Source: a bacterium (GTDB taxonomy: Bacteria; Joyebacterota; Joyebacteria; Joyebacterales; Joyebacteraceae). Taken from it: a DNA stretch of 64,000 nt. This document shows, piece by piece, positions 8,195 to 17,584 of this stretch (its first letter is position 1; every line of letters starts with the position of its first letter). The notes under the pieces are model-generated. The model was not told where the DNA came from, did no database searches, and worked only from the letters and a program-made list of their open reading frames with translations. The DNA is taken from contig JAPEKQ010000001.1 in the NCBI GenBank assembly GCA_029990205.1, positions 1-64,000 of the forward strand. Reading direction: 5' to 3'. A program made the position numbers and the translations under genes.

Positions 8195-9784
8195 ATGACG
8201 CAGGGGAGCGCGGCAGCGGTGACCGGCAAGGGAGCCGACCGGACCCACACGGGTCACGTATCGGTCGTCATCCTGGACTTCGGCTCGCAGTACACGCATC
8301 TGATAGCGCGCAGGATTCGCGAGTTCGGGGTCTTCTCGGAGGTCGTCCGGTTCGACACGCCGGCGACCGAGTTCCCGGCGACCGCGGGAGCCATCGTGCT
8401 CTCCGGCGGCCCGTCGAGCATCTATGCGGTGGGCGCCCCCCGCCCCGATCCTGCGATCTTCGAGCTGGGTCTGCCCGTGCTCGGCATCTGCTACGGTATG
8501 CACGCGGCAGCGGAGGCGCTCGGAGGACGTGTCTCTCCCGGGACCACGCGCGAATACGGCCCGATGGGATTCGACCCGGAGCGCGGCCACCCGCTGTTCC
8601 AGGGGCTTTCGGAACGCTCACAGGTCTGGATGAGCCACGGCGACGAGGTCACGGAACCGCCTGACGGGTTCATCGTGCTCGGACGAAGCTCCGACGGCAA
8701 GATCGCCGCGATGGGCTCCGATGAACACCGGGTCTACGGTCTGCAGTTCCACCCGGAGGTCATTCACACCAAACAGGGCAACCGTCTGCTCGAGAACTTC
8801 GTCCGCCGGGTCTCCGGGATCGAGGGCGACTGGACACCGCGTTCCTTCGTCGAGGAGACCATCGAGGACATCCGGTCCACCGTCGGCGATTCGAAGGTCG
8901 TCTGCGCGCTCTCGGGCGGGGTCGACTCATCGGTCATGTCGGTCCTCATTCATCGAGCCATCGGTGACAACCTGGTGCCCATCTTCGTCGACAACGGTCT
9001 GCTCAGAAAGAACGAGGAGCACGACGTCATCACGAGGCTCCACGAGAAGCTCGGGGTCAAGATCGACGTCGTCAAGGCGGGGGACCGGTTCCTCTCGGCG
9101 CTCGCCGGCGTGACCGACCCGGAACGCAAGCGCAAGATCATAGGACACGAGTTCATCCGCGTGTTCGAGGAGGAAGCGAAGCGGGTCGGCGGCGCACGCT
9201 TCCTGGCGCAGGGGACGCTCTACCCTGATGTCATCGAGAGCGTTTCGGTCAAGGGACCCTCGGCCACGATCAAGAGCCATCACAACGTCGGCGGACTGCC
9301 GGAGCGAATGGATCTCGAACTCATCGAACCGGTGCGGACGCTGTTCAAAGACGAGGTCCGGAAGGTCGGCGCCGAACTCGGCATCGACGCGGACATCCTC
9401 GGCCGACAGCCGTTCCCCGGACCGGGGCTGGCCATCCGCGTGCTCGGCGAGGTCACCGAGGAGCGACTGGCCGTGCTCCGCGAGGCGGACGCCATCTACC
9501 TGGAGGAGATTCGCAGCGCCGGGCTCTACGACGACATCTGGCAGGCGTTCGTCGTGCTGCTTCCCGTGAAGACCGTGGGCGTGATGGGGGACGAGCGCAC
9601 ATACGAGCACGTCGTCGCGCTCCGAGCGGTCCACTCGCACGACGGGATGACGGCGCACTGGTACCCCATGCCACAGGACGTCCTCGAGCGGATGTCGGCG
9701 CGCATCATCAACGAGGTCCGGGGCGTCAACCGGGTCTGCTACGACATCAGCTCCAAACCGCCGTCCACCATCGAGTGGGAGTAG
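8195..9784 (+). CDS. guaA: GMP synthase, glutamine-hydrolysing
   Basis: 529 residues with two modules. The N-terminal class I amidotransferase has the nucleophile Cys in LGICYGMH near residue 97 and its His/Glu in LQFHPEV. The ATP pyrophosphatase has the PP-loop [10 protein letters not shown] near residue 238. The dimerisation domain ends in the expected [13 protein letters not shown]. It aminates XMP to GMP using glutamine and ATP. The start is about 25 residues longer than usual, with GGAGGGG upstream of ATG 8195. Confidence 0.97.
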   Translation: MTQGSAAAVTGKGADRTHTGHVSVVILDFGSQYTHLIARRIREFGVFSEVVRFDTPATEFPATAGAIVLSGGPSSIYAVGAPRPDPAIFELGLPVLGICYGMHAAAEALGGRVSPGTTREYGPMGFDPERGHPLFQGLSERSQVWMSHGDEVTEPPDGFIVLGRSSDGKIAAMGSDEHRVYGLQFHPEVIHTKQGNRLLENFVRRVSGIEGDWTPRSFVEETIEDIRSTVGDSKVVCALSGGVDSSVMSVLIHRAIGDNLVPIFVDNGLLRKNEEHDVITRLHEKLGVKIDVVKAGDRFLSALAGVTDPERKRKIIGHEFIRVFEEEAKRVGGARFLAQGTLYPDVIESVSVKGPSATIKSHHNVGGLPERMDLELIEPVRTLFKDEVRKVGAELGIDADILGRQPFPGPGLAIRVLGEVTEERLAVLREADAIYLEEIRSAGLYDDIWQAFVVLLPVKTVGVMGDERTYEHVVALRAVHSHDGMTAHWYPMPQDVLERMSARIINEVRGVNRVCYDISSKPPSTIEWE

Positions 9785-9815
9785 ACCACCCCACGGCAGG
9801 AGCGAGGGAGCAAGA

Positions 9816-11135
9816 GTGATAGAACGCTATTCCACCCCAGAGATGAATGAGATATGGAGCGAGGAGACGCGCGTCGGCCTGTGGCTTCAGGTCGAGGTCG
9901 AGGCCGCTCGCGCATGGAGCGAACTCGGGCGCGTCCCGCCCGAGGCCGTGAAGATCATCGACGAGAAGGCCGCGGTCGATATCGCGCGGATGAAAGAGAT
10001 CGAGGCGGAGACACACCACGACGTCATCGCCTTCCTCAAGGTGCTGGGCGAGTCCATCGGACCCGAAGCCCGCTACGTTCATCTGGGCATGACGTCGTCG
10101 GACATCCTCGACACGGCCACGGCGGTCCAACTCAATCGGGCCGGACTTCTGATTCTCGACGAGCTGGACGCGCTCTGCGAGGCGGTCCGCCTCCTCGCGC
10201 TCAAGCATGAGAAGACTCCGATCATGGGGCGTACGCACGGTGTGCACGCCGAGCCGACATCACTCGGGCTCAAGTTCGCCTACTGGTGGGACGAGCTCTC
10301 GCGCGCAGGCGACATGCTCGCGGTCGCGGTCGGAGCGGCGTCCGTCGGCAAGCTCTCGGGCGCCGTCGGGACCTATGTGAACCTCGACCCCGCCGTCGAG
10401 CGTCACGTCTGCGAGGCGCTGGGGCTCCGTCCCGCCGGCATCTCATCACAGATCGTCTCGCGCGACCGGCACGCGGCGTACCTCAACGCGCTCGCCGTGC
10501 TCGGAGCCGTCATCGCGCGCGAGGCGCTTGAGATCCGACTGCTCGCCCGCACCGAGACGAGCGAAATCCTCGAGGGGTTCGCGAAGAAGCAGAAGGGCAG
10601 TTCGGCGATGCCGCACAAGCGCAACCCCATCAAGTGCGAGCAGCTCTGTGGTCTTGCCCGTCTGCTGCGGACGAATGCTCTGGCAGGCATCGAGAACATC
10701 GAGCTCTGGCACGAACGCGACATCTCGCACTCATCGGTCGAGCGCGTCATCCTGCCCGACAGCTCGACGCTCGCGCACTACATGATCCGGAAGTACCGCG
10801 CGGTCGTGGAGCGGCTCGATGTCCGCCCCGACCGGATGCTCGAGAACATCGAGTCGACCAACGGTCTGTTCGCCTCGGGCACGGTGCTGACGATGCTCGT
10901 TGAGAAGGGGCTTTCGCGCGACGAGGCGTACGACGTGGTTCAGTCGGCCGCCATGGCGGCGCGGAAGAGCGGGACGAAGTTCACTGACGAGATAGCGAAG
11001 GACGCGAGAACGCTCGAGCTTCTCGGCAAGGACGGGATCGTGGAGGCGACGGGGCTGGAACGCCACCTGGCGTCGACCGAAGCGGTCTTCGAGAGGCTGG
11101 AGATCAGGGAACCCAGGAAGGAGTGCGGGGCGTGA
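9816..11135 (+). CDS. purB: Adenylosuccinate lyase
   Basis: 439 residues of the fumarase/aspartase superfamily. It cleaves SAICAR to AICAR and adenylosuccinate to AMP. The signature GSSAMPHKRNP is present near residue 265, with the flexible-loop Ser, as are MTSSDILDTA and GRTHGVHAEPTSLG (catalytic His). GTG 9816 follows GAGGGAG. Its stop overlaps the purC start (GTGA). Confidence 0.97.
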   Translation: MIERYSTPEMNEIWSEETRVGLWLQVEVEAARAWSELGRVPPEAVKIIDEKAAVDIARMKEIEAETHHDVIAFLKVLGESIGPEARYVHLGMTSSDILDTATAVQLNRAGLLILDELDALCEAVRLLALKHEKTPIMGRTHGVHAEPTSLGLKFAYWWDELSRAGDMLAVAVGAASVGKLSGAVGTYVNLDPAVERHVCEALGLRPAGISSQIVSRDRHAAYLNALAVLGAVIAREALEIRLLARTETSEILEGFAKKQKGSSAMPHKRNPIKCEQLCGLARLLRTNALAGIENIELWHERDISHSSVERVILPDSSTLAHYMIRKYRAVVERLDVRPDRMLENIESTNGLFASGTVLTMLVEKGLSRDEAYDVVQSAAMAARKSGTKFTDEIAKDARTLELLGKDGIVEATGLERHLASTEAVFERLEIREPRKECGA

Positions 11136-11839
11136 AGAAGACCAATGCTTTGTACGAAGGCAAGGCCAAGATCCTGTGGGAGACCGACGAGCCCGGGCGG
11201 ATGGTCCAGGAGTTCAAGGACGACGCGACGGCGTTCAACGGTGTGAAGCACGAGGTCATATCCGGCAAGGGCGTGCTCAACAACCAGATCTCCTCGCACT
11301 TCTTCGCTCTGCTCGAGGAGGCCGGCGTGCGGACCCACTTCGTTGAGAAGATCTCGGACAGCGAGATGGTTGTCGAGCGTCTCAGCATGCTGGCGCTCGA
11401 GGTCGTCGTGCGCAACATCGCGGCGGGCTCGCTCGTCAAGCGGCTCGGCGTCGAGCAGGGAACGACGTTCGACCCGCCGATCGTGGAGTTCTACCTCAAG
11501 GACGACGACCTGAACGATCCGATCCTCTCCGAGGAGCACGTACGGGCGCTCGGACTGGCGACCGACGAGCAGGTGGCCTATCTCAAGCAGGCGGCCCTGA
11601 CGGTTAACAGAGTTCTCACCGAGTTCCTGTCGGAGCGAAACACGAGGCTCGTAGACTTCAAGCTCGAATTCGGAACGACGGCAGACGGCGAGATGGTCCT
11701 CGGCGACGAGATCTCGCCGGACACGTGTCGTTTCCACGACGCAGCGTCCGGGAAGATCATGGACAAGGACCGGTTCCGGCAGGACCTCGGCGGCTTCATA
11801 GACGCATACAAAGAGGTTCTCGAGAGAGTCTCTTCCTGA
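11132..11839 (+). CDS. purC: SAICAR synthetase
   Basis: 235 residues. It ligates aspartate to CAIR with ATP. The N-terminus KKTNALYEGKAKILWETD and the motifs EVVVRNIAAGSLVKR and VDFKLEFG are characteristic. GTG 11132 overlaps the purB stop as GTGA and has AGGAG eight bases upstream, so it is preferred to the in-frame GTG nine bases earlier. Neighbours purB and purF act in the same pathway. Confidence 0.96.
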   Translation: MKKTNALYEGKAKILWETDEPGRMVQEFKDDATAFNGVKHEVISGKGVLNNQISSHFFALLEEAGVRTHFVEKISDSEMVVERLSMLALEVVVRNIAAGSLVKRLGVEQGTTFDPPIVEFYLKDDDLNDPILSEEHVRALGLATDEQVAYLKQAALTVNRVLTEFLSERNTRLVDFKLEFGTTADGEMVLGDEISPDTCRFHDAASGKIMDKDRFRQDLGGFIDAYKEVLERVSS

Positions 11840-11851
11840 GAGGAGCAACGC

Positions 11852-13273
11852 GTGTTCCACGAGGAGTGCGGCGTATTCGGCGTGTCGGGCAGCCGTGCCG
11901 CGGCGAGACTGACGTACCTCGGACTCTACGCCCTGCAGCACAGGGGACAGGAGAGCGCGGGCATCGTGACGTGGGACGGCGAGACCGCCTTCCAGCACCG
12001 GGCGATGGGTCTTGTGAGTCACGTGTTCAACGAGGAGATTCTCGACCGGCTTCCCGGTGACATCGCGATCGGGCACGTCCGCTATTCCACGACGGGGCAG
12101 AGCCAGCTCATCAATGCGCAGCCGCTGATCGTGCGCTTCCAAGGGGGACAGCTCGCGGCGGCGCACAACGGCAACCTCGTCGACTCGGACAGCCTCCGTT
12201 CACGGCTCGAGGCGAAGGGTTCCATCTTCCGGACCACGACGGACACGGAGACGATCCTGCATCTGATCGCGCGCGCGTACGCCGCCCGGCCGACCGCGGG
12301 GCCGGACGCCATCCCCGAGATCCTCGGTGAGGCGCTCGCCGGCGTCGAGGGCGCCTACTCGATCCTGTTCATGCTCGACGGCAAGCTCGTCGCGGTGCGC
12401 GACCCGAGAGGGTACCGTCCGCTCTGTTTCGGACGCCTCGCCTCGGGGGGATGGGCGGTCGCATCGGAGAGCTGCGCGCTCGATATCGTGGGCGCGGAGC
12501 ACGAGCGGTACGTCGAACCCGGAGAGATCCTCGTTCTCGACGAGAGCGGCGCGCACTCGCACCGGCTGGCGCCGGCGGGAGGCCCGCGAAGCTTCTGTAT
12601 CTTCGAGTACATCTACTTCTCGCGACCCGACTCCGTGCTGCGCGGTGCTTCGGTCGACGGCGTCCGTCGCGCGCTCGGCCGCGCGCTCGCGCGTGAGCAC
12701 CCGGCCGACGCGGACATCGTCTTCTCGGTGCCCGACTCGAGCAACGCGGCGGCAATGGGATACGCGGAGGCGTCAGGCATCCCGCTGGAGATCGGTCTGA
12801 TCCGCAACCACTACATCGGCCGGACCTTCATTCACCCGAAGCAGTCGATCCGGGACCTGCGAGTCCGCATCAAGTACAACCCGGTGGAGGAGACCATCCG
12901 CGGACAGCGAGTCGTGGTAGTCGACGACTCCATCGTTCGCGGGACGACAAGCCGGGAACTGATGCGCATCATCAGGAAGGCCGGCGCGAAGGAGATCCAC
13001 CTGCGAGTAGCATCACCGCCGATCCGCTTCCCATGCTTCTACGGGATCGACACACCGACGCGCGAGGAGCTTGTCGCGGCGAGCAACGAGATCGAGGAGA
13101 TCGCCAGGTTCATCGGCGTCGACTCGCTCGGATACCTGTCGTTCGACGGACTGCTGTCGTCGGTTCCCAACCCCAGGGACGCGTACTGCGTCGCCTGCTT
13201 TGACGGAAGCTACCCTCACGAGTGCGCGTATCGCGAGAACAGAAGCAAGACAACAGGGAGCGACACACCATGA
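11852..13273 (+). CDS. purF: Amidophosphoribosyltransferase
   Basis: 473 residues. First step of purine synthesis, PRPP plus glutamine to phosphoribosylamine. The N-terminus MFHEECGVFG has a five-residue propeptide before the nucleophile Cys6, as in the Bacillus-type enzyme. The PRPP motif is VVVVDDSIVRGTTS. FPCFYGID and the late YCVACFDGSYP supply cysteines expected for a 4Fe-4S cluster. GTG 11852 follows GAGGAG. The stop overlaps the purH start. Confidence 0.97.
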   Translation: MFHEECGVFGVSGSRAAARLTYLGLYALQHRGQESAGIVTWDGETAFQHRAMGLVSHVFNEEILDRLPGDIAIGHVRYSTTGQSQLINAQPLIVRFQGGQLAAAHNGNLVDSDSLRSRLEAKGSIFRTTTDTETILHLIARAYAARPTAGPDAIPEILGEALAGVEGAYSILFMLDGKLVAVRDPRGYRPLCFGRLASGGWAVASESCALDIVGAEHERYVEPGEILVLDESGAHSHRLAPAGGPRSFCIFEYIYFSRPDSVLRGASVDGVRRALGRALAREHPADADIVFSVPDSSNAAAMGYAEASGIPLEIGLIRNHYIGRTFIHPKQSIRDLRVRIKYNPVEETIRGQRVVVVDDSIVRGTTSRELMRIIRKAGAKEIHLRVASPPIRFPCFYGIDTPTREELVAASNEIEEIARFIGVDSLGYLSFDGLLSSVPNPRDAYCVACFDGSYPHECAYRENRSKTTGSDTP

Positions 13274-14835
13274 GCGTCAAGAGAGCGCTGATCAGTGTCT
13301 CGGACAAGCAGGGGATCACGGAACTCGCACGCGGACTCGCTGACGCGGGCGTGGAGATCATCTCGACCGGCGGCACGGCAGCGCGCATCCGTTCGGCCGG
13401 GATCGAGTGCCGCGAGGTCGCCGACGTGACCGGCGCGCCCGAGATCCTCGGCGGACGTGTCAAGACGCTCCACCCGCACGTTCACGGGGCTATCCTCGCG
13501 CAGCCTCAGAACGAAAGCCACGTCGCCACGCTCGAGCACGAGGGGATCGATCGGATCGACATGGTCGTGGTCAACCTCTACCAGTTCGAGAAGATCACGG
13601 CGGCGGCTGGCACGACGCTCGAAGAGGCCATCGAACAGATCGACATCGGCGGGGTGACGCTCCTCCGAGCGGCCGCGAAGAACTACGAGAACGTCATTGT
13701 CGTCAGCTCGCCCGAGCAGTACGGACGCGTTCTGCGCCTGCTGGCGGAGAGGGGTGATCTGGACACCGAGGAGCGCCGCGCGCTCGCGGTCCAGGCCTTC
13801 GCTCGGACGCGGGACTACGACAAGGCGATCCATCGCTATCTCGCGGGAGTGGACGAGTCCGAGGGGGCGTTCCCCGGTACGATCTCCGTCGAGCTCGAGA
13901 AGGTCCAGGACCTCCGCTACGGCGAGAACCCGCATCAGGACGCGGCCTTCTACCGGAGTCGTCCGCACATGGTCGGCCCGAGCGTCGTCGCAGCGGAGCA
14001 GCTCTCGGGGAAGGCGCTCTCGTACAACAACATCATGGATCTCGATGCGGCGCTCTCGATCGTCCGCGAGTTCCCGGAGCCGACCGCGGCCGTCATCAAG
14101 CACGCCACACCGTGCGGCGTCGCGAGCGCATCGACGCTCGACAAGGCGTACGAGAGAGCGCTCGCGTGCGACCCGGTCTCAGCCTTCGGGAGCATCATTG
14201 CGCTCAACAGGAGCGTCGACATCGAGACAGCGAAGCTCATCCATGCAACCCACTTCGTGGAAGCCGTCATCGCGCCCGACTACTACCGGAACGCGCTTGA
14301 CCTGATGCGCGGCAAGAAGAACCGCCGCATCATGAGAGCCGCGTTCCCGGACCTGACCGAGTACCGCCTGAGACCCCAGCGCCACACGCGCGCGCTGGTC
14401 GGCGGTGGCATGCTCGTCCAGGACCTGGATGTCGACATCTTCGAGCAGTCGAACCTCAAGCCGGTCACGGAACGACACCCCACACCGGAGGAGATGCATT
14501 CACTCATCTTCGGATGGCGCGTCGTCAAGCACGTGCGCTCGAACGCCATCGTGCTCGCCCGAGACAGCGAGACGGTCGGGATCGGCGCGGGGCAGATGAG
14601 TCGTGTCGACGCAAGCGTGCTCGCGGTCTGGAAGGCGGGGGAGCGCGTCAGGGGCAGCGTGATGGCCTCCGACGCATTCTTCCCGATGCGCGACGCAGTG
14701 GATGCCGCGGCGGAAGCGGGCGTCACAGCCATCATCCAGCCGGGCGGTTCGAAGGGGGACGAGGAGGTCATCAAGGCGGCCAACGAACGCAATATCGCCA
14801 TGGTCATGACGGGCCAGCGGCACTTCAAGCACTAG
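13270..14835 (+). CDS. purH: AICAR transformylase / IMP cyclohydrolase
   Basis: 521 residues, bifunctional. The N-terminal IMP cyclohydrolase starts SVKRALISVSDKQG and contains TGGTA and LGGRVKTLHP. The transformylase contains the Lys-His pair in VIKHATPCG near residue 276 and ends GQRHFKH. Together they form IMP, the substrate of purA and guaB3 in the same cluster. ATG 13270 overlaps the purF stop (ATGA). Confidence 0.97.
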   Translation: MSVKRALISVSDKQGITELARGLADAGVEIISTGGTAARIRSAGIECREVADVTGAPEILGGRVKTLHPHVHGAILAQPQNESHVATLEHEGIDRIDMVVVNLYQFEKITAAAGTTLEEAIEQIDIGGVTLLRAAAKNYENVIVVSSPEQYGRVLRLLAERGDLDTEERRALAVQAFARTRDYDKAIHRYLAGVDESEGAFPGTISVELEKVQDLRYGENPHQDAAFYRSRPHMVGPSVVAAEQLSGKALSYNNIMDLDAALSIVREFPEPTAAVIKHATPCGVASASTLDKAYERALACDPVSAFGSIIALNRSVDIETAKLIHATHFVEAVIAPDYYRNALDLMRGKKNRRIMRAAFPDLTEYRLRPQRHTRALVGGGMLVQDLDVDIFEQSNLKPVTERHPTPEEMHSLIFGWRVVKHVRSNAIVLARDSETVGIGAGQMSRVDASVLAVWKAGERVRGSVMASDAFFPMRDAVDAAAEAGVTAIIQPGGSKGDEEVIKAANERNIAMVMTGQRHFKH

Positions 14836-14860
14836 CCGACACACGCACGAGGAGAAACGC

Positions 14861-15370
14861 ATGGCAGAGAGCAAGCCCAGAGTCGCGATCATCATGGGGA
14901 GCGACAGCGACCTTCCGACGATGACTGCAGCCGCGAAGATCCTCGACGAGTTCGGGATCGAGCACACCATGAGGATATCCTCGGCACACAGAACGCCGAA
15001 GATGACGGCCGCGCTGGCCGAGGGGCTCGAGGACGCGGGAGTCAAGGTCGCCATCGTGGGCGCGGGGCTGGCCGCGCACCTCCCGGGCGTCATCGCGAGT
15101 CTCACGACGATCCCGGTCATCGGCGTTCCGATGAGCGGCGGTGGACTCCAGGGACTCGACGCGCTCTACTCGATCGTCCAGATGCCGGGCGGGGTCCCGG
15201 TGGCCGCGATGTCGATCGGCAAGCACGGCGCGAAGAACGCGGCCATTCTCGCCGCGCAGATACTCGCGCTCAGTGATCCCGCCATCCGCGACCAACTGCA
15301 GGAGTTCCGGGAGAGACAGACGCAGGGGGTGGAGGAGAAGGACCGCGCGCTGACCGCGGGTGAGCTCTGA
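14861..15370 (+). CDS. purE: N5-CAIR mutase, class I PurE
   Basis: 169 residues. Motifs IIMGSDSDLPTM, SSAHRTPK (active-site His) and AGLAAHLPGVIAS are diagnostic for PurE. Class I enzymes rearrange N5-CAIR to CAIR; the partner purK is not in this window. ATG 14861 follows GAGGAGA. It lies between purH and purA on the same strand. Confidence 0.95.
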   Translation: MAESKPRVAIIMGSDSDLPTMTAAAKILDEFGIEHTMRISSAHRTPKMTAALAEGLEDAGVKVAIVGAGLAAHLPGVIASLTTIPVIGVPMSGGGLQGLDALYSIVQMPGGVPVAAMSIGKHGAKNAAILAAQILALSDPAIRDQLQEFRERQTQGVEEKDRALTAGEL

Positions 15371-15416
15371 GCGAACCGGATACGATTCGAACTCATACGA
15401 TGGATCGAGGTAGCTG

Positions 15417-16703
15417 ATGAGCAATGTCGTGATCGTCGGCACGCAGTGGGGCGATGAGGGCAAGGGGAAGATCACGAACGCCCTCGCGACCTGCGCCGAC
15501 TTCGTCGTCCGGTTCCAGGGCGGCGCGAACGCGGGACACACGGTCACCGTGAACCGCGAACCGATCGTGTTCCACCTGCTTCCCTCGGGAATCTCGGTGC
15601 CCGGCGTGAGCTGTGTCATCGGACCGGGGGTGGTCGTGGACCCGCTGGGACTCGTCGAGGAGATCGACAGGGTCCGCGAGGCGGGGATCTCCGTGGGGGA
15701 AAACCTCCTCATCGACGTCGGCGCGCACATGGTCCTTCCGTATCACAAGGCGATCGAGGCCGCGGAGGAAGAGCGTCTCGGAGGATCCGCGATCGGGACC
15801 ACACTGCGAGGGATCGGTCCGACCTACGCCGATCACACCTCCCGGACGGGTCTGCCGATCGGCCTGCTCGCCTCGTTCGACGCCTTCAGAGCCGCCTTCG
15901 AGACCGAGGCCACACGCAAGAACGAGATCCTGACGCGCCTCTACGGACGCGACCCGCTCGACGTGGCGGAGATGCTCGAGATCCTCGAGGCCGCGGCGGA
16001 GAGGCTGAGACCGCACCTGTCTGACACCCCGGACATTCTGCGGGAAGCTCTCTCACAGAATCGGAACGTGCTCTTCGAAGGCGCGCAGGGCACGCTGCTG
16101 GACATCGCGTTCGGAACGTATCCGTACGTCACCTCGTCCTTCACGAGTGCAGCGGGGGTATCCGCCGGAACCGGCGTCCCGCCGCGGATGGTCGGTGACA
16201 TCGTCGGGATCGCCAAGGCGTACGTGACGCGTGTCGGGTCGGGGCCGTTCCCGACGGAGCTCTTCGACAAAGACGCAGAGATCATCCGCGACCGCGGCGC
16301 CGAGCGCGGCTCGACGACCGGGCGTCCGAGGCGGTGCGGCTGGCTCGACATGGTGGCGCTCAGGTACGCGGTGGCCGTCAACGGCATCCGCCGGCTCGTC
16401 ATCACGAAGATGGACGTTCTCGATACGTTCCACAGGATCCCTATCTGCGTGGCGTACGAGATCGACGGCAAGCGGACCGAGACGTTCCCGCGAACCTCCG
16501 AGGAGTTGAGACGGGCGAAGCCGGTCTACGAGACCTTCCCCGGATGGGACGCTGATACTTCCGGCGCCAGGACCGAAGCGGCGCTTCCGGACAAGGCGAT
16601 GGACTACCTCCGGACGATCTCCGAGATGGCCGGCGTGGAGATCGCGGCTGTCTCCGTCGGCGCGGCGGCGGACGCCGTCGTCGAGTTCACGCGAATCCTC
16701 TGA
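15417..16703 (+). CDS. purA: Adenylosuccinate synthetase
   Basis: 428 residues. It joins IMP and aspartate with GTP. The GTP-binding loop GTQWGDEGKGK is near residue 8, GGANAGHT follows, then FEGAQGTLLDIAFGTYPYVTSS in the middle. The late GSTTGRPRRCGWLD is the IMP/aspartate region. ATG 15417 has GAGGTAG upstream. Last gene of the nucleotide cluster; a long palindrome follows 54 bases after its stop and could act as its terminator. Confidence 0.97.
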   Translation: MSNVVIVGTQWGDEGKGKITNALATCADFVVRFQGGANAGHTVTVNREPIVFHLLPSGISVPGVSCVIGPGVVVDPLGLVEEIDRVREAGISVGENLLIDVGAHMVLPYHKAIEAAEEERLGGSAIGTTLRGIGPTYADHTSRTGLPIGLLASFDAFRAAFETEATRKNEILTRLYGRDPLDVAEMLEILEAAAERLRPHLSDTPDILREALSQNRNVLFEGAQGTLLDIAFGTYPYVTSSFTSAAGVSAGTGVPPRMVGDIVGIAKAYVTRVGSGPFPTELFDKDAEIIRDRGAERGSTTGRPRRCGWLDMVALRYAVAVNGIRRLVITKMDVLDTFHRIPICVAYEIDGKRTETFPRTSEELRRAKPVYETFPGWDADTSGARTEAALPDKAMDYLRTISEMAGVEIAAVSVGAAADAVVEFTRIL

Positions 16704-16756
16704 ACCGCGGCGGCCGGTCGCGGGCTCAACGCGCCCGACCGACACGCGCTCGACCC

Positions 16757-16796
16757 ACACGGGTCTGACAAGCCCAACGGCTTGACAGACCCGTGT
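16757..16796. promoter_or_regulatory. 40-base palindrome between purA and folE2
   Basis: ACACGGGTCTG at 16757-16767 pairs with CAGACCCGTGT at 16786-16796. CAAGCC (16769-16774) pairs with GGCTTG (16779-16784), leaving one A/A mismatch and a CAAC loop. There is no T-run, so it is a weak terminator candidate. It contains the TTGACA of the folE2 promoter, so it is equally placed to be an operator. Confidence 0.7.
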
Positions 16797-16810
16797 CTCG
16801 CTCGTACCAT
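16782..16810 (+). promoter_or_regulatory. folE2 promoter, leaderless type
   Basis: TTGACA at 16782-16787, 17-base spacer, TACCAT at 16805-16810. A start of transcription six or seven bases later falls on the ATG at 16817. No Shine-Dalgarno sequence is seen before that ATG, which fits a leaderless mRNA. The -35 lies in the 3' arm of the palindrome. Confidence 0.65.
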
Positions 16811-16816
16811 GTGTAC

Positions 16817-17584
16817 ATGGCGTCACTCCAGGACATGAACGATGACCGCGGCATCGCGCTCGACCGCGTCGGTGTCACCGGTCTCATCCAGACCGTGACC
16901 TTCGCATCCTCCGACGGTCCGGCGACAGCAACGGGCGAGTTCGACCTCTCCGTCGGTCTGCCCGCGACCTCACGTGGAGTCCACCTCAGCCGGTTCGCGC
17001 GCGTGCTCTCGGAGGGGACGGTGAACACGTCTCCGGAGGGCCTGCGCCTGCTGCTCGAGCGACTGAACGCCGAACTCGGCGCCGAGGCGTCGTACGCCGA
17101 GGTGACGTACGAGGAGACGGCAACGAAGACTGCGCCCGTATCCAGACGCACGTCGCTCGTCTCCTATCCGGTCCGCGTCAGCGGATCTCTCGATCCCGAC
17201 TACACACACACGCTCGCCGTGACGCATCCCGTGATGACCGTCTGCCCGTGCTCGCAGGTGGCGACCGACGGATTCGGCCACAGCCAGAGGACACAGGTCG
17301 AGATCGCCGTCTCGTTCGACGGCCGCATCACCGCCGGAGAGCTCGTCGAACTCGCCGAATCGTGCGCGAGCGCTCCCGTCTACCCGCTTCTGACAGGGGA
17401 GGACGAGCGGGCCGTGATCGAGAGCGCGACGCTTCGTCCCGTCTTCGTGGAAGATCTCGTCCGCGGCATCGCCGAGAGACTCGAAGCCGATGTGAGAGTC
17501 CGCTGGTACCGGGTCGAGGCCGAAAGCCTGGAGAGCGTCAGCGCTCACAACGTCTACGCGGCAGCCGAGAGGACGATCGGATGA
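16817..17584 (+). CDS. folE2: GTP cyclohydrolase FolE2 (type IB)
   Basis: 255 residues. It opens GTP to dihydroneopterin triphosphate for folate and possibly queuosine-type pathways. The N-terminal MNDDRGIALDRVGVTGL and the metal-site region VTHPVMTVCPCSQ are characteristic of the COG1469 family. ATG 16817 puts the conserved DDRG at the usual place; GTG 16793 would lie inside the palindrome. FolE2 is the non-zinc-dependent alternative to FolE and is often under Zur control elsewhere; no Zur-like box is recognised here. The stop overlaps the next gene as ATGA. Confidence 0.93.
   Translation: MASLQDMNDDRGIALDRVGVTGLIQTVTFASSDGPATATGEFDLSVGLPATSRGVHLSRFARVLSEGTVNTSPEGLRLLLERLNAELGAEASYAEVTYEETATKTAPVSRRTSLVSYPVRVSGSLDPDYTHTLAVTHPVMTVCPCSQVATDGFGHSQRTQVEIAVSFDGRITAGELVELAESCASAPVYPLLTGEDERAVIESATLRPVFVEDLVRGIAERLEADVRVRWYRVEAESLESVSAHNVYAAAERTIG

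Noticed and set aside
16757-16796. Zur operator at folE2
   Set aside because: The sequence does not resemble known AT-rich Zur boxes; only the regulatory position is suggestive.
16793-16816. GTG start for folE2 at 16793
   Set aside because: It lies within the palindrome and upstream of the inferred transcription start; ATG 16817 gives the normal N-terminus.
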